This document shows positions 1 through 10,008 of a DNA stretch of 64,000 bases, one piece after another. Position numbers and translations under genes: made by a program. Numbering within the stretch: the first letter of the stretch is position 1; each line of letters starts with the position of its first letter. Source of the stretch: Sphagnum magellanicum (lineage: Eukaryota > Streptophyta > Sphagnopsida > Sphagnales > Sphagnaceae); contig CM038907.1 in NCBI GenBank assembly GCA_021904315.1, positions 24,125,223 to 24,189,222 on the forward strand, in the 5' to 3' direction. A model generated the notes under the pieces. The model was not told the DNA's origin and did not search any database. It saw nothing but the letters and a program-made list of their open reading frames with translations.

Positions 1-4
1 TTAC

Positions 5-3000
5 CTTAGGACACGAAGGAAGAGCAAAATAGCAGCACCATTGTTGTTACCAGGGCTGTGAATCCCAACCAGAATAATTATCTTAGTTGTTGCATGCAGG
101 ACAATGTTATCTATGACACTCTGAACTCAAAAAAGCAGGTTTCCATCCAAACTTTGCATAAGGAATCAAGGCCAACTCAAGTTAATTCTGTGACTAAATG
201 GTCACCAACAACAGTGTACACCTGACCCTCATAGACATTGTTGAGAAATGTGCTCATTTCCAAAAAACTTGAGGAAATTTGTGTGTTCACTTTGCCCATT
301 CAGTATTATCTGACAATCAAACCTTGAACTTGGTGCACAAATAATTCTATCAGACTCAATGTGTACAGAGAATCATGTACAGGAATACAACTTGGGGGGA
401 GTGGAGAGTATGATGGAGACAGACCTCCAATACAGGATGATAGGAAGAGTGCTGACAAAATCAACCAAACCCCTCAGCGAAAAAATGTAGTAGAGACGCA
501 CTGGGGCACTGAACAAAATTTTGCAGCAGTAGTTTAGAACATTGAGCATAAAAACCACAAGCCTGCAATATTGAACTCTGGGGCCTAGTCCATGGAGATA
601 TAACAGCCTTGCACCCATAACAAACAAATCTTAAACTGATGGAAAATTTTGAGCATCCAAATGGAATTATTACTGGTTTGACAGAGCTGCAGAATTCCCA
701 GTTGGATGTAACTGCAGACATTAGAAATCATCATGAAGTCCACTGGATGAAGCGGCTGGAGCAGCTTCTAGCTTAATGCAGATCTACTTCTCATAAGACT
801 CAGGTAAGGAAAAACCTTTGATGCATCCTGGAGTGTTGCACTACAAGGTACTTAGAAGTCGGTAAATTACCTGTAAAGATTCAGGATGTAATCAAGCACG
901 AAAAAGAGGCCACAAGCAAGTTGTACTACCCGCAACCAGGGAAGTTCATTTGCACCAATCTTGTAACTGTGCACACAGAAAAAAACAGTTTTTGTTTCAA
1001 AACGTGTTACAATATATATGTACCACAAGCCACCTGGGCAGCTTTGATCTAAAACAACAATAATGTCAAACTAGAAATTTTGCATCAGGTAGATGCAAAA
1101 TACCACATTTTATAAGTGCAAGTTTGACAAATCTTCTTACAGACAGTAATTTAGAGATCATGGGAATTTGTTTTTAATCACAAAGCTTGAGGAACTTGCG
1201 TTGTAAAGATATAAAGAGCTACAGATGCCATCGCTGCCAGAAACTCTATCTGCAAATTTTCCCCCCGAAAAAAGGGGAGGAAAAAAAATAAAAAAAACAA
1301 AGAAACCCATGTCAAATCCAAAATGTTGAAAATCCATCTAAAATGTGCAATCCAAATGTGAATCACTGAATCAAACTGTGAACTAAAACACTAAAATTCA
1401 GATTTCAAACAAAAAAAATTCTGGAAATCACAAAAACTTGGTTCACAAATTATGCACAGTTGAATGCTGAAATTCTTTGCCTTACCCACATGAGGACATT
1501 TCCAAGTGGCCAACCACGAAGAGCTGTTCGCACTTTAGTGGTGAATGGCACTTCACCATACAAATAAGAGTCATGATAAGTTGCCAAAACTTCCTGCAGT
1601 AGTAGACCATCAACCACAACCCCATCATTCATTCATTCATAAGTTTGCATCATGTTGCAGAGCTTTGCAAATTCATGGGAAAACGGTAAGACTCCACTAA
1701 AACCTAAACATTTCACATATGATGCGCCATATGACTGAAACCTTGAACAGCTTAATTTACCTGTAGCAGCCTCTATCTTTTGCTAACAGAAATTTCTCTG
1801 AGCAAGCCAGTAAGAATTGTAGACAGAAGCCAATTGTTTGAATGGGTTTTGAAATATATTCTGCACTGCATTATATTGTTATAAGTATTATTTTTTCACA
1901 CATATGTATTCTAATATTTCAATATTTTAATATAAATCTAAAAACATAAATTTTAATGATTCTAATCTTTGAATTTAAAATTATTTTACTATGAGTGCAA
2001 TTTATGATTTTTAAAAAAAAGATTGGCTTAGTGAAATTTCAAACACACTTTTGAAAAGCAATATTTGTGCCAACGTTTCATCTTCACCATAGTGTGCTAT
2101 GCATGCTTTCACCTGATCATGGTAGACATCCTATGTTTCATGATTCAAATCTCTACTGTGTTGATGGTAATATTAATCCATGGCACTAATAATCTAGTCG
2201 GAAAATCCCAAAGCCCAACATACTCGAATGAATTCGAGTTTCTGATTTGCAAGTTTTATGTAAACAAGCAAGAAAGAACGTGATCATAATCAGCTGACTT
2301 GACTGACTGACGATCCATTTCGGATCGAGAGGCTTTGGGAAGGAAGAATTGTAGTGATCAGAGCTCTGCAAGCAATTTATGGCAGATTTTCAAGAGGTTT
2401 TTCTGTTGTACCTTAGTAGCATGGATTTGCTTGCCTTGCGTTTGTTTTCTGAGCCATATAAAAGCATCAATGATCTTGTCCTCGAACGACCCCGTGAGTT
2501 TCCCGAAACTCATGTGTGGGAGTGATAGCTTCCGAGTCTGACGTTGCCTCGTTACTTCACGTACCCCGACGCTCTCGTCAACGTCGTCTCCAGGAATCGA
2601 ATCACCATCGTCGTTCACAGGCGTGCATTCGCCGGTAGCGGACACAAGCACCCTGAAGGTAAAGCATTCCCAAATTTTATTCCTTTGTATTTTGGGTACC
2701 CTAACTGGCACTAAGATTGCCAGTTTAGATGCCAAACTCTCAGGGTAACTTCCACCTGGTCAGAAGTTACCATCAGCCAAGGTAACTTCTGACTGGTGAA
2801 AATTACCTGTCAGCCTGTCCATTTTTTAAAAAAATTATTAAACAAAAATCTGTTGTACTTTACTTAGGGAAGGTTTCGGATATAGGGCTTTTAGAATTTT
2901 CAGCCCCTTGCCTCCACGCAAAGCATTGCCTGGATTTTTCCTTTGTATGTTCATCCCCCTTGCCTGCCTGAAGAAACTTGTTTTCAGCAAGCTGGATCTT

Positions 3001-3641
3001 CTGCAATGGAAGGTACCAGCCAGGCTGTACTGGGATCTTCTGACCAGCGGAAAGTACCAGCCAGCCTCTCACTGGTTCTAAAAAGTGAAAAAATCCCAGC
3101 TCTTTACGTAGGAAAAGGACCTAAGTACAAGCACTTTCGTGATTTTCGACCTGTTCCCTTGGCCTACCGGCCTCTGGCACTAAGGCCTGTACATACTGAC
3201 TTGGGAACAGACCTCAAATCTGAAAGGCCCTATATCTAGAACCTTCTCCTATACAAAAATTTCAAGTTGCACTCATATTCATGATCCAAGCCATGGGGAA
3301 AGATCAAAGTATTTTTAAGCTTGTCGATATTGACTAATTTTTCTTACAAGATCGATAGATATTAGCCGCATGATCATCAGATCAAATTCTTCTTTTAAAC
3401 ATATGTAAAAGGCGATTACCATGCATGTCGGAGGCAGCGCAACCTGCAAGTGCAAGTGATCAGAACAAATTAATTACCTGCGTGAGTGAGTGCCCCACTG
3501 GTTGTGGCCATGGCCAGAATCTTCGTCAAAGGAAGGAACTGACACTTCCACACGCTGATCCCCCTCTTCAAGCTTCAAGGAGTCAATACGGCAGCTGCTG
3601 GATCCAACTACAATAGATTTCAGGAACTGCATGAAGATCAT
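5..3641 (-). CDS. Voltage-gated K+ channel, Slo/BK-like, N-terminal part (gene runs off left edge)
   Basis: I assembled seven exons by matching splice sites and reading phase: 3641-3478, 2652-2412, 1593-1486, 1249-1182, 966-871, 508-425 and 55-5. They encode the first ~270 residues; the rest lies left of the window. Residues 1-171 are a polar cytosolic N-terminus ending in ALRGWPLGNVLMW. S1 is about 172-188 (IEFLAAMASVALYIFTT), S2 205-225 (LRVVQLACGLFFVLDYILNL), S3 234-253 (with conserved D242) and S4 starts at 263-270 (ILLFLRVL), with arginines 268 and 271 three apart as in a voltage sensor. The pore and any RCK Ca2+-binding domains are not visible, so the Slo/BK assignment is by family resemblance; a 6TM voltage-gated cation channel is the safe call. 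The start ATG is preceded by an in-frame TGA 6 nt upstream. A second Met is at residue 4. The donors GTCTGT (below 425) and GTACAA (below 2412) are weak, so those two exon ends are least certain. Confidence 0.8.
2744..2807. repeat. Palindromic hairpin pair in channel intron 1
   Basis: Positions 2744-2771 begin GGTAACTT and end AAGTTACC, so the segment folds on itself. Positions 2781-2807 are an imperfect inverted copy of the same segment. This is a small foldback cluster just upstream of exon 2 of the channel gene. It has no coding content. Confidence 0.6.
2867..3249. mobile_element. TA-flanked MITE in channel intron 1
   Basis: The two ends are inverted repeats: the left end GGGAAGGTTTCGGATATAGG matches the reverse complement of the right end, GGAGAAGGTTCTAGATATAG, after a one-base offset. 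Both ends are flanked by TA (2865-2866 and 3250-3251), which fits a Tc1/mariner-type (Stowaway-like) non-autonomous element of 383 bp. Inside, 2994-3032 and 3033-3075 are a tandem duplication of about 40 bp that shares the words GGATCTTCTG and GTACCAGCCAG. There is no transposase. It sits wholly inside intron 1 of the channel gene. Confidence 0.65.
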
Positions 3642-3647
3642 AGCAAG

Positions 3648-3740
3648 TCACCACACTTTCCAGATCATGTCTAGATCGTCAGTTTCGACAAATTCTTCGC
3701 GAGAATGCTCAATATGCAGGCAAAAGAAGGAATCATGCAT
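3648..3740 (-). other. Upstream ORF (30 codons) in channel 5' leader
   Basis: An ATG at 3740-3738 opens a 30-codon frame beginning MHDSFFCLH and ending MIWKVW, with a TGA at 3650-3648. The stop is only 6 nt before the main channel ATG and lies in the same frame. It is downstream of the TATA-like box at 3873-3880, so it should be in the mRNA leader. Such a uORF normally limits translation of the main ORF. The peptide itself is not recognised. Confidence 0.5.
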
Positions 3741-3872
3741 GTGTACAGCCCAGATCTACTCCTGGTCAGTTCTCAATCTGTAGTAGAGGTTGGAAAATCT
3801 AGAGATTAGAGACCCAAGCCGGGACGAGCGTGACAGAGAATTTCTTGCCCGCGGTCAATATTGCAACAGCCG

Positions 3873-3880
3873 TTTTATAG
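3873..3880 (-). promoter_or_regulatory. TATA box of channel gene
   Basis: The minus strand reads CTATAAAA, 232 bp upstream of the channel start codon. With a usual 25-35 bp spacing, transcription would begin near 3845 and give a leader of about 200 nt that contains the uORF. Confidence 0.5.
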
Positions 3881-5454
3881 GCTGCATGCAAACATTCATG
3901 GAACGCGAATCATACGCAAAGCAGTCGTGCAGATTCTGAGCAGCTGAGACTATAGATTGAGCTACCCCGAATCCCCAAGCGGCATGCCTAGGGTTCAAGC
4001 TGCTGATCTGCATCTGGGCAGAGCCATTCAAGCTGTCGGGGGATCGGCCGCCTGAGTAAATCTTGCGAGCAATGCTTCTTCCTGAACGGTACGAGTTTAT
4101 ATGTAGCAAAAAGTTGCAGCGATCTTGTAATAATATCTAGCTGGAATTGTACAGCGAGCTGCAGCAGATGCAGGTGAGATTGTTCAAGACACAAAATTCG
4201 AAACCGTGAATATATTAGAGATAGAGAGAGAGAGGAAAAAACTTAGCCTGCACCTGGCGCGCGCCTGGCGACTACGAGTTTTGGCGCCCCTTCGATTAAA
4301 CACATTCATCTTCGGCCGCGTTCTATGACCAGCTGCAGATCAAGCGTTGGACTGAGAAATATTATCCAATTTCTGTGGCAGCAGCTTTAAGCCAGCTTAA
4401 GCGTCGGAACAAAGAAACCAATCCCCAACACAAATTCTCCTATAACAAAGGGAGGACTCGCTCATCTAACTAGCGTCAAACAAAATGTAATAATTTATCA
4501 CACCGCCTCAACAGTCCATCAGGAAAATCTTCCTTCAGCATTACTAGCTAGCGTCTACATGTCCAGAAATCCAAACCCGTCTACCCAAGACTAGAAACGA
4601 TCATATGTAATATTCCGCACCCTCTAGGCCATCTAGTGGTCTTGACTCTTGTGCTACTACGTCGCGAGCTACCGGTGAGCTGGGACGCAAGGAACGTTCA
4701 CTTCAGTCAAGGAAACTAGCTGCCTGATCAATGCAATTTATACCCTGGGCTTGAAGATTAATAGAGTTCTGCAAACTAGTTCAAACTTTGCCTTTAATTC
4801 ACAGTGGTAGCTCGACTCAGATACAAACCATGCTGCAAGCCCGCGCCAGTAGTACCGGAACAGTAGTACCGCAAAGTAGTGGTGAACTTTGGAAATCTTT
4901 CTCTTTTCTTGGGTACCCACAAATCCGGCACACTTTAGTAATGAAGAAGAACCAATCGAGGTGGTCGACAACCGCAAGCGACAGAATAACCCAAAGACTG
5001 CACTCATGATGCATGTACCTCACAGGCCACTTGCGAATTTGCTAGTTTCCCAGCAACTTCGGCCAGCTCAAGTGATACGTAGTACCTGCACGTCATCGAC
5101 ACTGGCTCTAGTAATTAAACCCGCTCTTGGATCAGCTGCACAAATCGCACTGCAACGTCACTGCACACGAGGCTATTTTCCATCATGGGACATGATTTGA
5201 TCTATAGGCTACGTCGAGCACAGTATTAAACTCAGAATCCACAACGTGGACTCTATCGGGTAAAACAATATTTTCTTGAAAATGGAAAGAATCAAAGCTC
5301 GGGAAACTAGACGTATAAATGCATGTAATTGGGAGTCAGAATTAATAGAATTCTCGCAGCCGGCCATCATCAATCCACGCTTCGCGCCGGGCTGGGGTTC
5401 CACCAATTAGAAGCCCCGAAAGAACTACGTCTTCCCTTCTTTCTCTTTCGCCAC
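3881..5454. other. Intergenic, relatively GC-rich upstream region of the channel gene
   Basis: No gene is recognised here. It has a (GA)n run at about 4217-4234 and scattered short open frames without family resemblance. Base composition is richer in G+C than the intergenic DNA further right, consistent with promoter-proximal single-copy DNA. Confidence 0.4.
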
Positions 5455-5936
5455 CAGTTCCTGCGTATCACGTATAGGTGAATGGTAGGTCTAGAGGGTA
5501 TGCTGTCGTTTGTGGGCATGGGAACAAGGGCAACCGCCCTAGTTCCCAAGCCCAAAAACAAGAGAATACTGGATGCGACCTGGCTTTCACCTACTTATAA
5601 ACGTGACCTAATTTGAGCTTGCGCAAGAGATCGCCCTCATTCCCATGCCCAGAAACGAAAGAAGACCACATGTGACCTGCCATTCACCTAGTTAAAAACC
5701 TGACCTAATTTGAGCTTGTGCAAGAAACCGCCCTCGTTCCCATGCCCCAAAAAAACAAGAGAATAGTACCCCGTGTGACCTGCTGCTATTCACGTACTTA
5801 AAAACCTGACCTAATTTGAGCTTGTACAAGAAGGTTATGCTTAGTAATATGTGCCTCGTTATTTACGACGAAAGTTATGCTTGGTAAGCAATCTCCAAAT
5901 ACAAGGAAAAATTAGGTCAGGATTTTAAGTAGCAGG
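5455..5936. repeat. Complex inverted plus tandem repeat array (~97-bp unit)
   Basis: Three direct units start at 5535, 5632 and 5729 and run to about 5833 (97, 97 and ~105 bp). Each contains a form of CCTGACCTAATTTGAGCTTG and begins CGCCCT. Immediately left, 5455-5531 carries parts of the unit in inverted orientation. At the junction, arms 5513-5531 and 5536-5554 form a 19-bp hairpin with a 4-nt loop (17 of 19 pairs). A further partial inverted copy is at 5909-5936 (AATTAGGTCAGGATTTTAAG region). The layout suggests a foldback transposon or a palindromic rearrangement. Confidence 0.7.
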
Positions 5937-6329
5937 GGCTGAAGCGGTGAAGGGCGATCTGGCATCATCCCTATCTCACACAAGTAGTATTATCAGCATC
6001 TCGGGCAGCTGGGCCCCACTTGCCACGATAGCAATTGACACTAATAGGCATACCGATCGAGAGGCCTACTAATACTGTCCGTAGGTGTTACGAATCTTTT
6101 CGACGCGAATGAATAGCATTACTACTCTCATGAATGCAACAAGCTGTGTGGCCTTATCGTCAGATCCTTGCGATCGATTGAACATTAGCATCATCAACAT
6201 GTTGAGATGGTGCATGCACACACTGGACTTCTTCTTGCATTTTTTGGTTGTACACTGATCCGGCATGGCGTGATTTCTGGAGAAAGAAACAGGGTTGATG
6301 AGTGAGTATATTGGCATAATCAACAGCTT

Positions 6330-6566
6330 TTAGACATTCTTGCTTATCATCACGATCTGGTTCTTAATTTCCCGAATCTCGATTCTCCTCCACAGCTGGC
6401 GGGATTCGCGCATCCATTCCTGGAGGAGCTCGAAGGATTGAGACGGACGACAGAAGTGCACACCAAGGCTACGGTCAAATGCGGGCCCCCGGATTCGAAC
6501 ACGAGACCTACAGTCGGTAAAGCATTCAACGGTGCAATTGGTTAGCTTTTGAACCAACCCTGTGAG
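6330..6566 (-). mobile_element. Probable tRNA-derived SINE
   Basis: On the minus strand a near-perfect RNA polymerase III A box (TGGTTCAAAAGC, 6556-6545; 11 of 12 consensus positions) is followed, with about 56 nt between starts, by a perfect B box (GTTCGAATCC, 6500-6491). The segment between them does not fold into a convincing functional tRNA, so a SINE head or tRNA relic is more likely than a working tRNA gene. The 3' boundary is uncertain; I place it near a return to AT-rich sequence. Bases 5937-6329 left of it hold nothing I recognise. Confidence 0.45.
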
Positions 6567-7004
6567 GACTGGGCTGTAGGGAAATGAATTAATATTTTAA
6601 CTTGGCTTTTCTTGGTGGGCAAGAGTACCCAGCGTTCAAAAATTATCTCCGTTAAATGATTTTTTTTTCAAAAAAAATAAAATCAAATATTCTCTTTTCA
6701 TATTTATTTTTCACATTTGTGCAAAATTTCAAACCAAAAAAAAAACACTTGTCATCACACATGTATTTCAATCTTTTCAATCACATTGACACATTTCAAA
6801 AGAATTACATGAATTTTTGTGTATGATGGGTGTGATAACCATTTTTAGAGAAAGTAGTTTCATCTTTAGTTTGGTGAGTTTAATCACTTGGGGCTGGGTG
6901 CACATTTGAGGAGACAACAAAAAAAAAAACAAAAACAAAATGTCAAAAGATAAACAAGAATCTTTTTACAACCACATTAAGATGAATCATCTCACCTAAT
7001 TTCT
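6567..7004. other. AT-rich intergenic DNA, nothing recognised
   Basis: Low-complexity A/T runs with no open frame of note, no repeat I can pair and no RNA gene. Confidence 0.4.
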
Positions 7005-7518
7005 AAGGGGCGAGATCCCTTGAAGCTACTATACTCTATAATGATTCTCAACACAATATCCCTGCCTTATAAGGCAGGGCCAACAAACATTTCCTTTTGA
7101 ACATACTTATTCTAATCCTTACGGTAAGGGTGAACAACCCAAATCAATACGATCTCATGCCTGCCACCCTATATAGGCGATCTCATATACTTGTATACAA
7201 GTATCTAGATCATCAATTTTCCTAATCAAAAGATTAAAACTTCAACAAATAGCAACAATTCAAATCTTAGGTGAATATTACTTAAGTGTGGTATCTTCAT
7301 GAGGAAGAGGATAAAAAGATCCCAAATTACAATCCCTTTATGTTTCACTAAAAAATTACAATTTTTCATTGGATTGCTGCCCATGAATTTATGCCATCAA
7401 TATTTTCATTCAAGGTTGCTACTTGTAGTTCAAGTTTGTTGGCCCTGCCTTGGTAGGCAAGGATATAGTGTTGAGATTCATTATAGATTACACTAGCTTC
7501 AAGGGACTTTGGCCCCTG
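7005..7518. mobile_element. Foldback MITE with ~85-bp arms
   Basis: The arm at 7005-7089 is repeated in inverted orientation at 7434-7518 with scattered mismatches; shared words include CTATAATGA/TCATTATAG, ACAATATCC and GGCAGGGCCAACAAAC. The left arm contains a perfect 20-bp palindrome at 7060-7079 (CCCTGCCTTATAAGGCAGGG). The ends are A-GGGGC-like. No coding sequence and no clear target duplication. A single related arm is found at 58393-58465, so this is a repeat family. Confidence 0.7.
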
Positions 7519-9388
7519 CTTTGTAGGTTTTGCTTAGTTGATCGTGATTTTCATGGATTCAAAATTCTAAAAATGAAAACTTGTAAATTTTTTCCATCCA
7601 CATAAATATTCTTGAAATTTTCTTCAAATAAATAAATATGTGCCTGTCATTAGATATGTACTTAAATAAATAAAATTTTCATGATAGGTCCATCTGTGAC
7701 ACACACCTTGTCTAAGTGGAACATATGCCATTTGGCTCATTGAAAGGTTCAAGCTTGAGTGTGGGGTTGGTGACTAAAATAGAAACACTTTCACTGACCC
7801 AACAAAGTTGAACAAATTCACAAGTTCATAATATTTAATTTCCTATATGATATAAGTGCATGAAGTGGATCATTGGCATTCAAATGACCCAAAAAAATAA
7901 AAAAAGTACATTGGTAATAAACATGATCTAAAACTCCTTTTCCCAAGGTTGGTGGTAAAAACAAGTTTCAACTTGAGTTTCAATTATGTTTTCATTTTGG
8001 TTGTCACTCTTGTGAATGTTATGCAATAAATGTCCCTTTATGAAAAAGTTATTGCTTTTCATCTACCTTTATGAGAAAATTATTGCTTTTTGCTCAAAGT
8101 TTGCTTTCATTTGCAAGTAATCAACATTTAGAAATGAAAAAGAATTTCAAAATGAAAGAGGGGCCCAAAGATAGGGTTATTATAACGATAACTTTAATAT
8201 GCAATCAGTGATGAGTAGCCAAAAATATTGAAATAAATAAGGTGAAGGCTTACAAAGATAGATACACATTAAATCAATATTATACCAAGAAGTTGGGATT
8301 GATGGCCAGTTTGGGATTTAAATCACCCCTTTTAGGCCATATGCAACTTGACATATTATAGCCAACCCAATTGTAGAAAGGGTCACAAGTTGAAATAGTC
8401 TTGGGATGGGTGACTTCCCATGATAACAACCACATAAAGACAGATGAAACACACCTCCAAAAGGAATTCTTATATGTTGCAATTTGAAGATCATGATTGC
8501 TTCCTGAAGCTTGGTGTGGAGTCTACCAAGTCAACATCACAAAAATCATGTGAGTATTTTAGGGTCAAACCTTTAAAATCTGGTGAACAACTATTTTGCT
8601 CTTGTTAGACTGTATAACAACATTATAACAGCAAAAAAATTGACTGCCTTTCAAAGGGTATTACAACCAGTGATTTTTTTCCCACAAAATCATTTGGAAA
8701 TTTTCTGTTTTTCTTGTGTGAATTCAAAAAAAAATTGGTGGAAAACTTCTCCAAATATTTTATATTAGAAAATGAGGGGAAAAAATCTGGTAGTAGCCCC
8801 AAGAACATGAACAGCCACAGCCATTTACGTTGGCAAATGAAGAGTGTTTTTCACATGTATTGGTATAGATATTAGATGCTAGCCAGAACTAGCTCTTCAG
8901 ATGAATTATCCCCTTTTTGGTATGGTCTCAGTAAAAGGAAAAAGTACACTTCTAGAGTTTTTCATTTATGATTTCCCACAAAAGAATTCCAGAATTTTCT
9001 TGTGTGACTTTTTTTTAGGGGAATGTTTAGGATGGTTTATTGTGTCTTATGTTGTAGTTGTGGGCTCCCCTTCTTGTGTTTTAGGGATTGTAAAGTTTGG
9101 ATGTGTTACTTTTGAGGCTCTTTTGGGATGGTGTGTTGTATATTATATGCAAGTGTATGGGCCCCTCATTGTTTTGTAGGTGATTATTTGTCAAACAAAG
9201 ATAAGTATTGAGAATGTTGTTGCTTAGTCCACGGTCAATTCAGTTAAAAGCAGCCTTACAACACTACTTCTCACATCCAAGATTAGTATTTTTTTTTTTA
9301 CCCTCACTCATAAAACGGGAACTGGGATTGCAAAAGGTGGGAGATTCTTGACTTGGGGTGCCAACAGTTTGTCATGTCATGTCTGCTG
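7519..9388. other. AT-rich intergenic DNA
   Basis: No gene recognised. Two similar stretches, about 8678-8722 and 8970-9012, share ATTTTCTTGTGTGA-like words around a CCCACAAAA motif, probably old repeat fragments. The longest open frames lack family resemblance or composition typical of exons. Confidence 0.35.
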
Positions 9389-10008
9389 TAGGGTAGAACT
9401 GCCCATCACCAATCATTACCCTATCATCGATCACTTCTTTAAATCTTCGTCATCTGTGCTTCATTTTGACTTATTTAAAATGTTATGCGAGTGTTACCTC
9501 AAGCTCAAGCTCTAGAAATCATCTTTGTAGTGCAAATGAAAAGGAGTAATAATAAAATAGCAAGAAGAAAAATAGGCTTTCCAACTCACAAAACGCATTT
9601 GTTTTCTTTTTTCTTCTCTTTGGACCCCTCTTACTTTCAAACCTTCTAACTTTCTCATTACTTGTTCATTTTAAAGGATTTAAAGTGTTATAAGAGCATC
9701 ACCTTTAGGTCTACAAGTCATCTTGGAACTCTATTAGCAGTAGAGCAACATACAAGGAATGTTTTGAGTGATTGAGAACTGGTTTTGTAATGTTAGGTGG
9801 TTTGTTTTTTTTTGAGTTCTTGACCCCTTTTGCTTTGGGGGGTTGTAACTTTCTCAATTCTGATCTGTCTTTGACAATTTTTAGTGCGTCACATGCGCCA
9901 ATAAGAAGAATTCAAGGCCTTTTTGGACGCCAGAAACAGCAGAACCCTCCCCTTGGATCCAGCCTGCCCTGAGCACTTAAGTGATCGCCCATGGGCTGTT
10001 CTACCCTA
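9389..10008. mobile_element. Candidate MITE with TAGGGTAGAAC termini
   Basis: The left end TAGGGTAGAACTGCCCATCA matches the reverse complement of the right end, TAGGGTAGAACAGCCCATGG, at 17 of 20 positions. The TAGGG start is typical of hAT termini, but I could not find an 8-bp target duplication. The interior contains about three diverged copies of a ~190-bp segment (around 9430, 9610 and 9800) sharing CTTTCTCA and ATTTAAAGTGTTAT-like words. No transposase frame is present. Confidence 0.45.

Noticed and set aside
2860-3239. Frames on both strands at 2860-3239
   Set aside because: They fall inside the TA-flanked MITE in channel intron 1.
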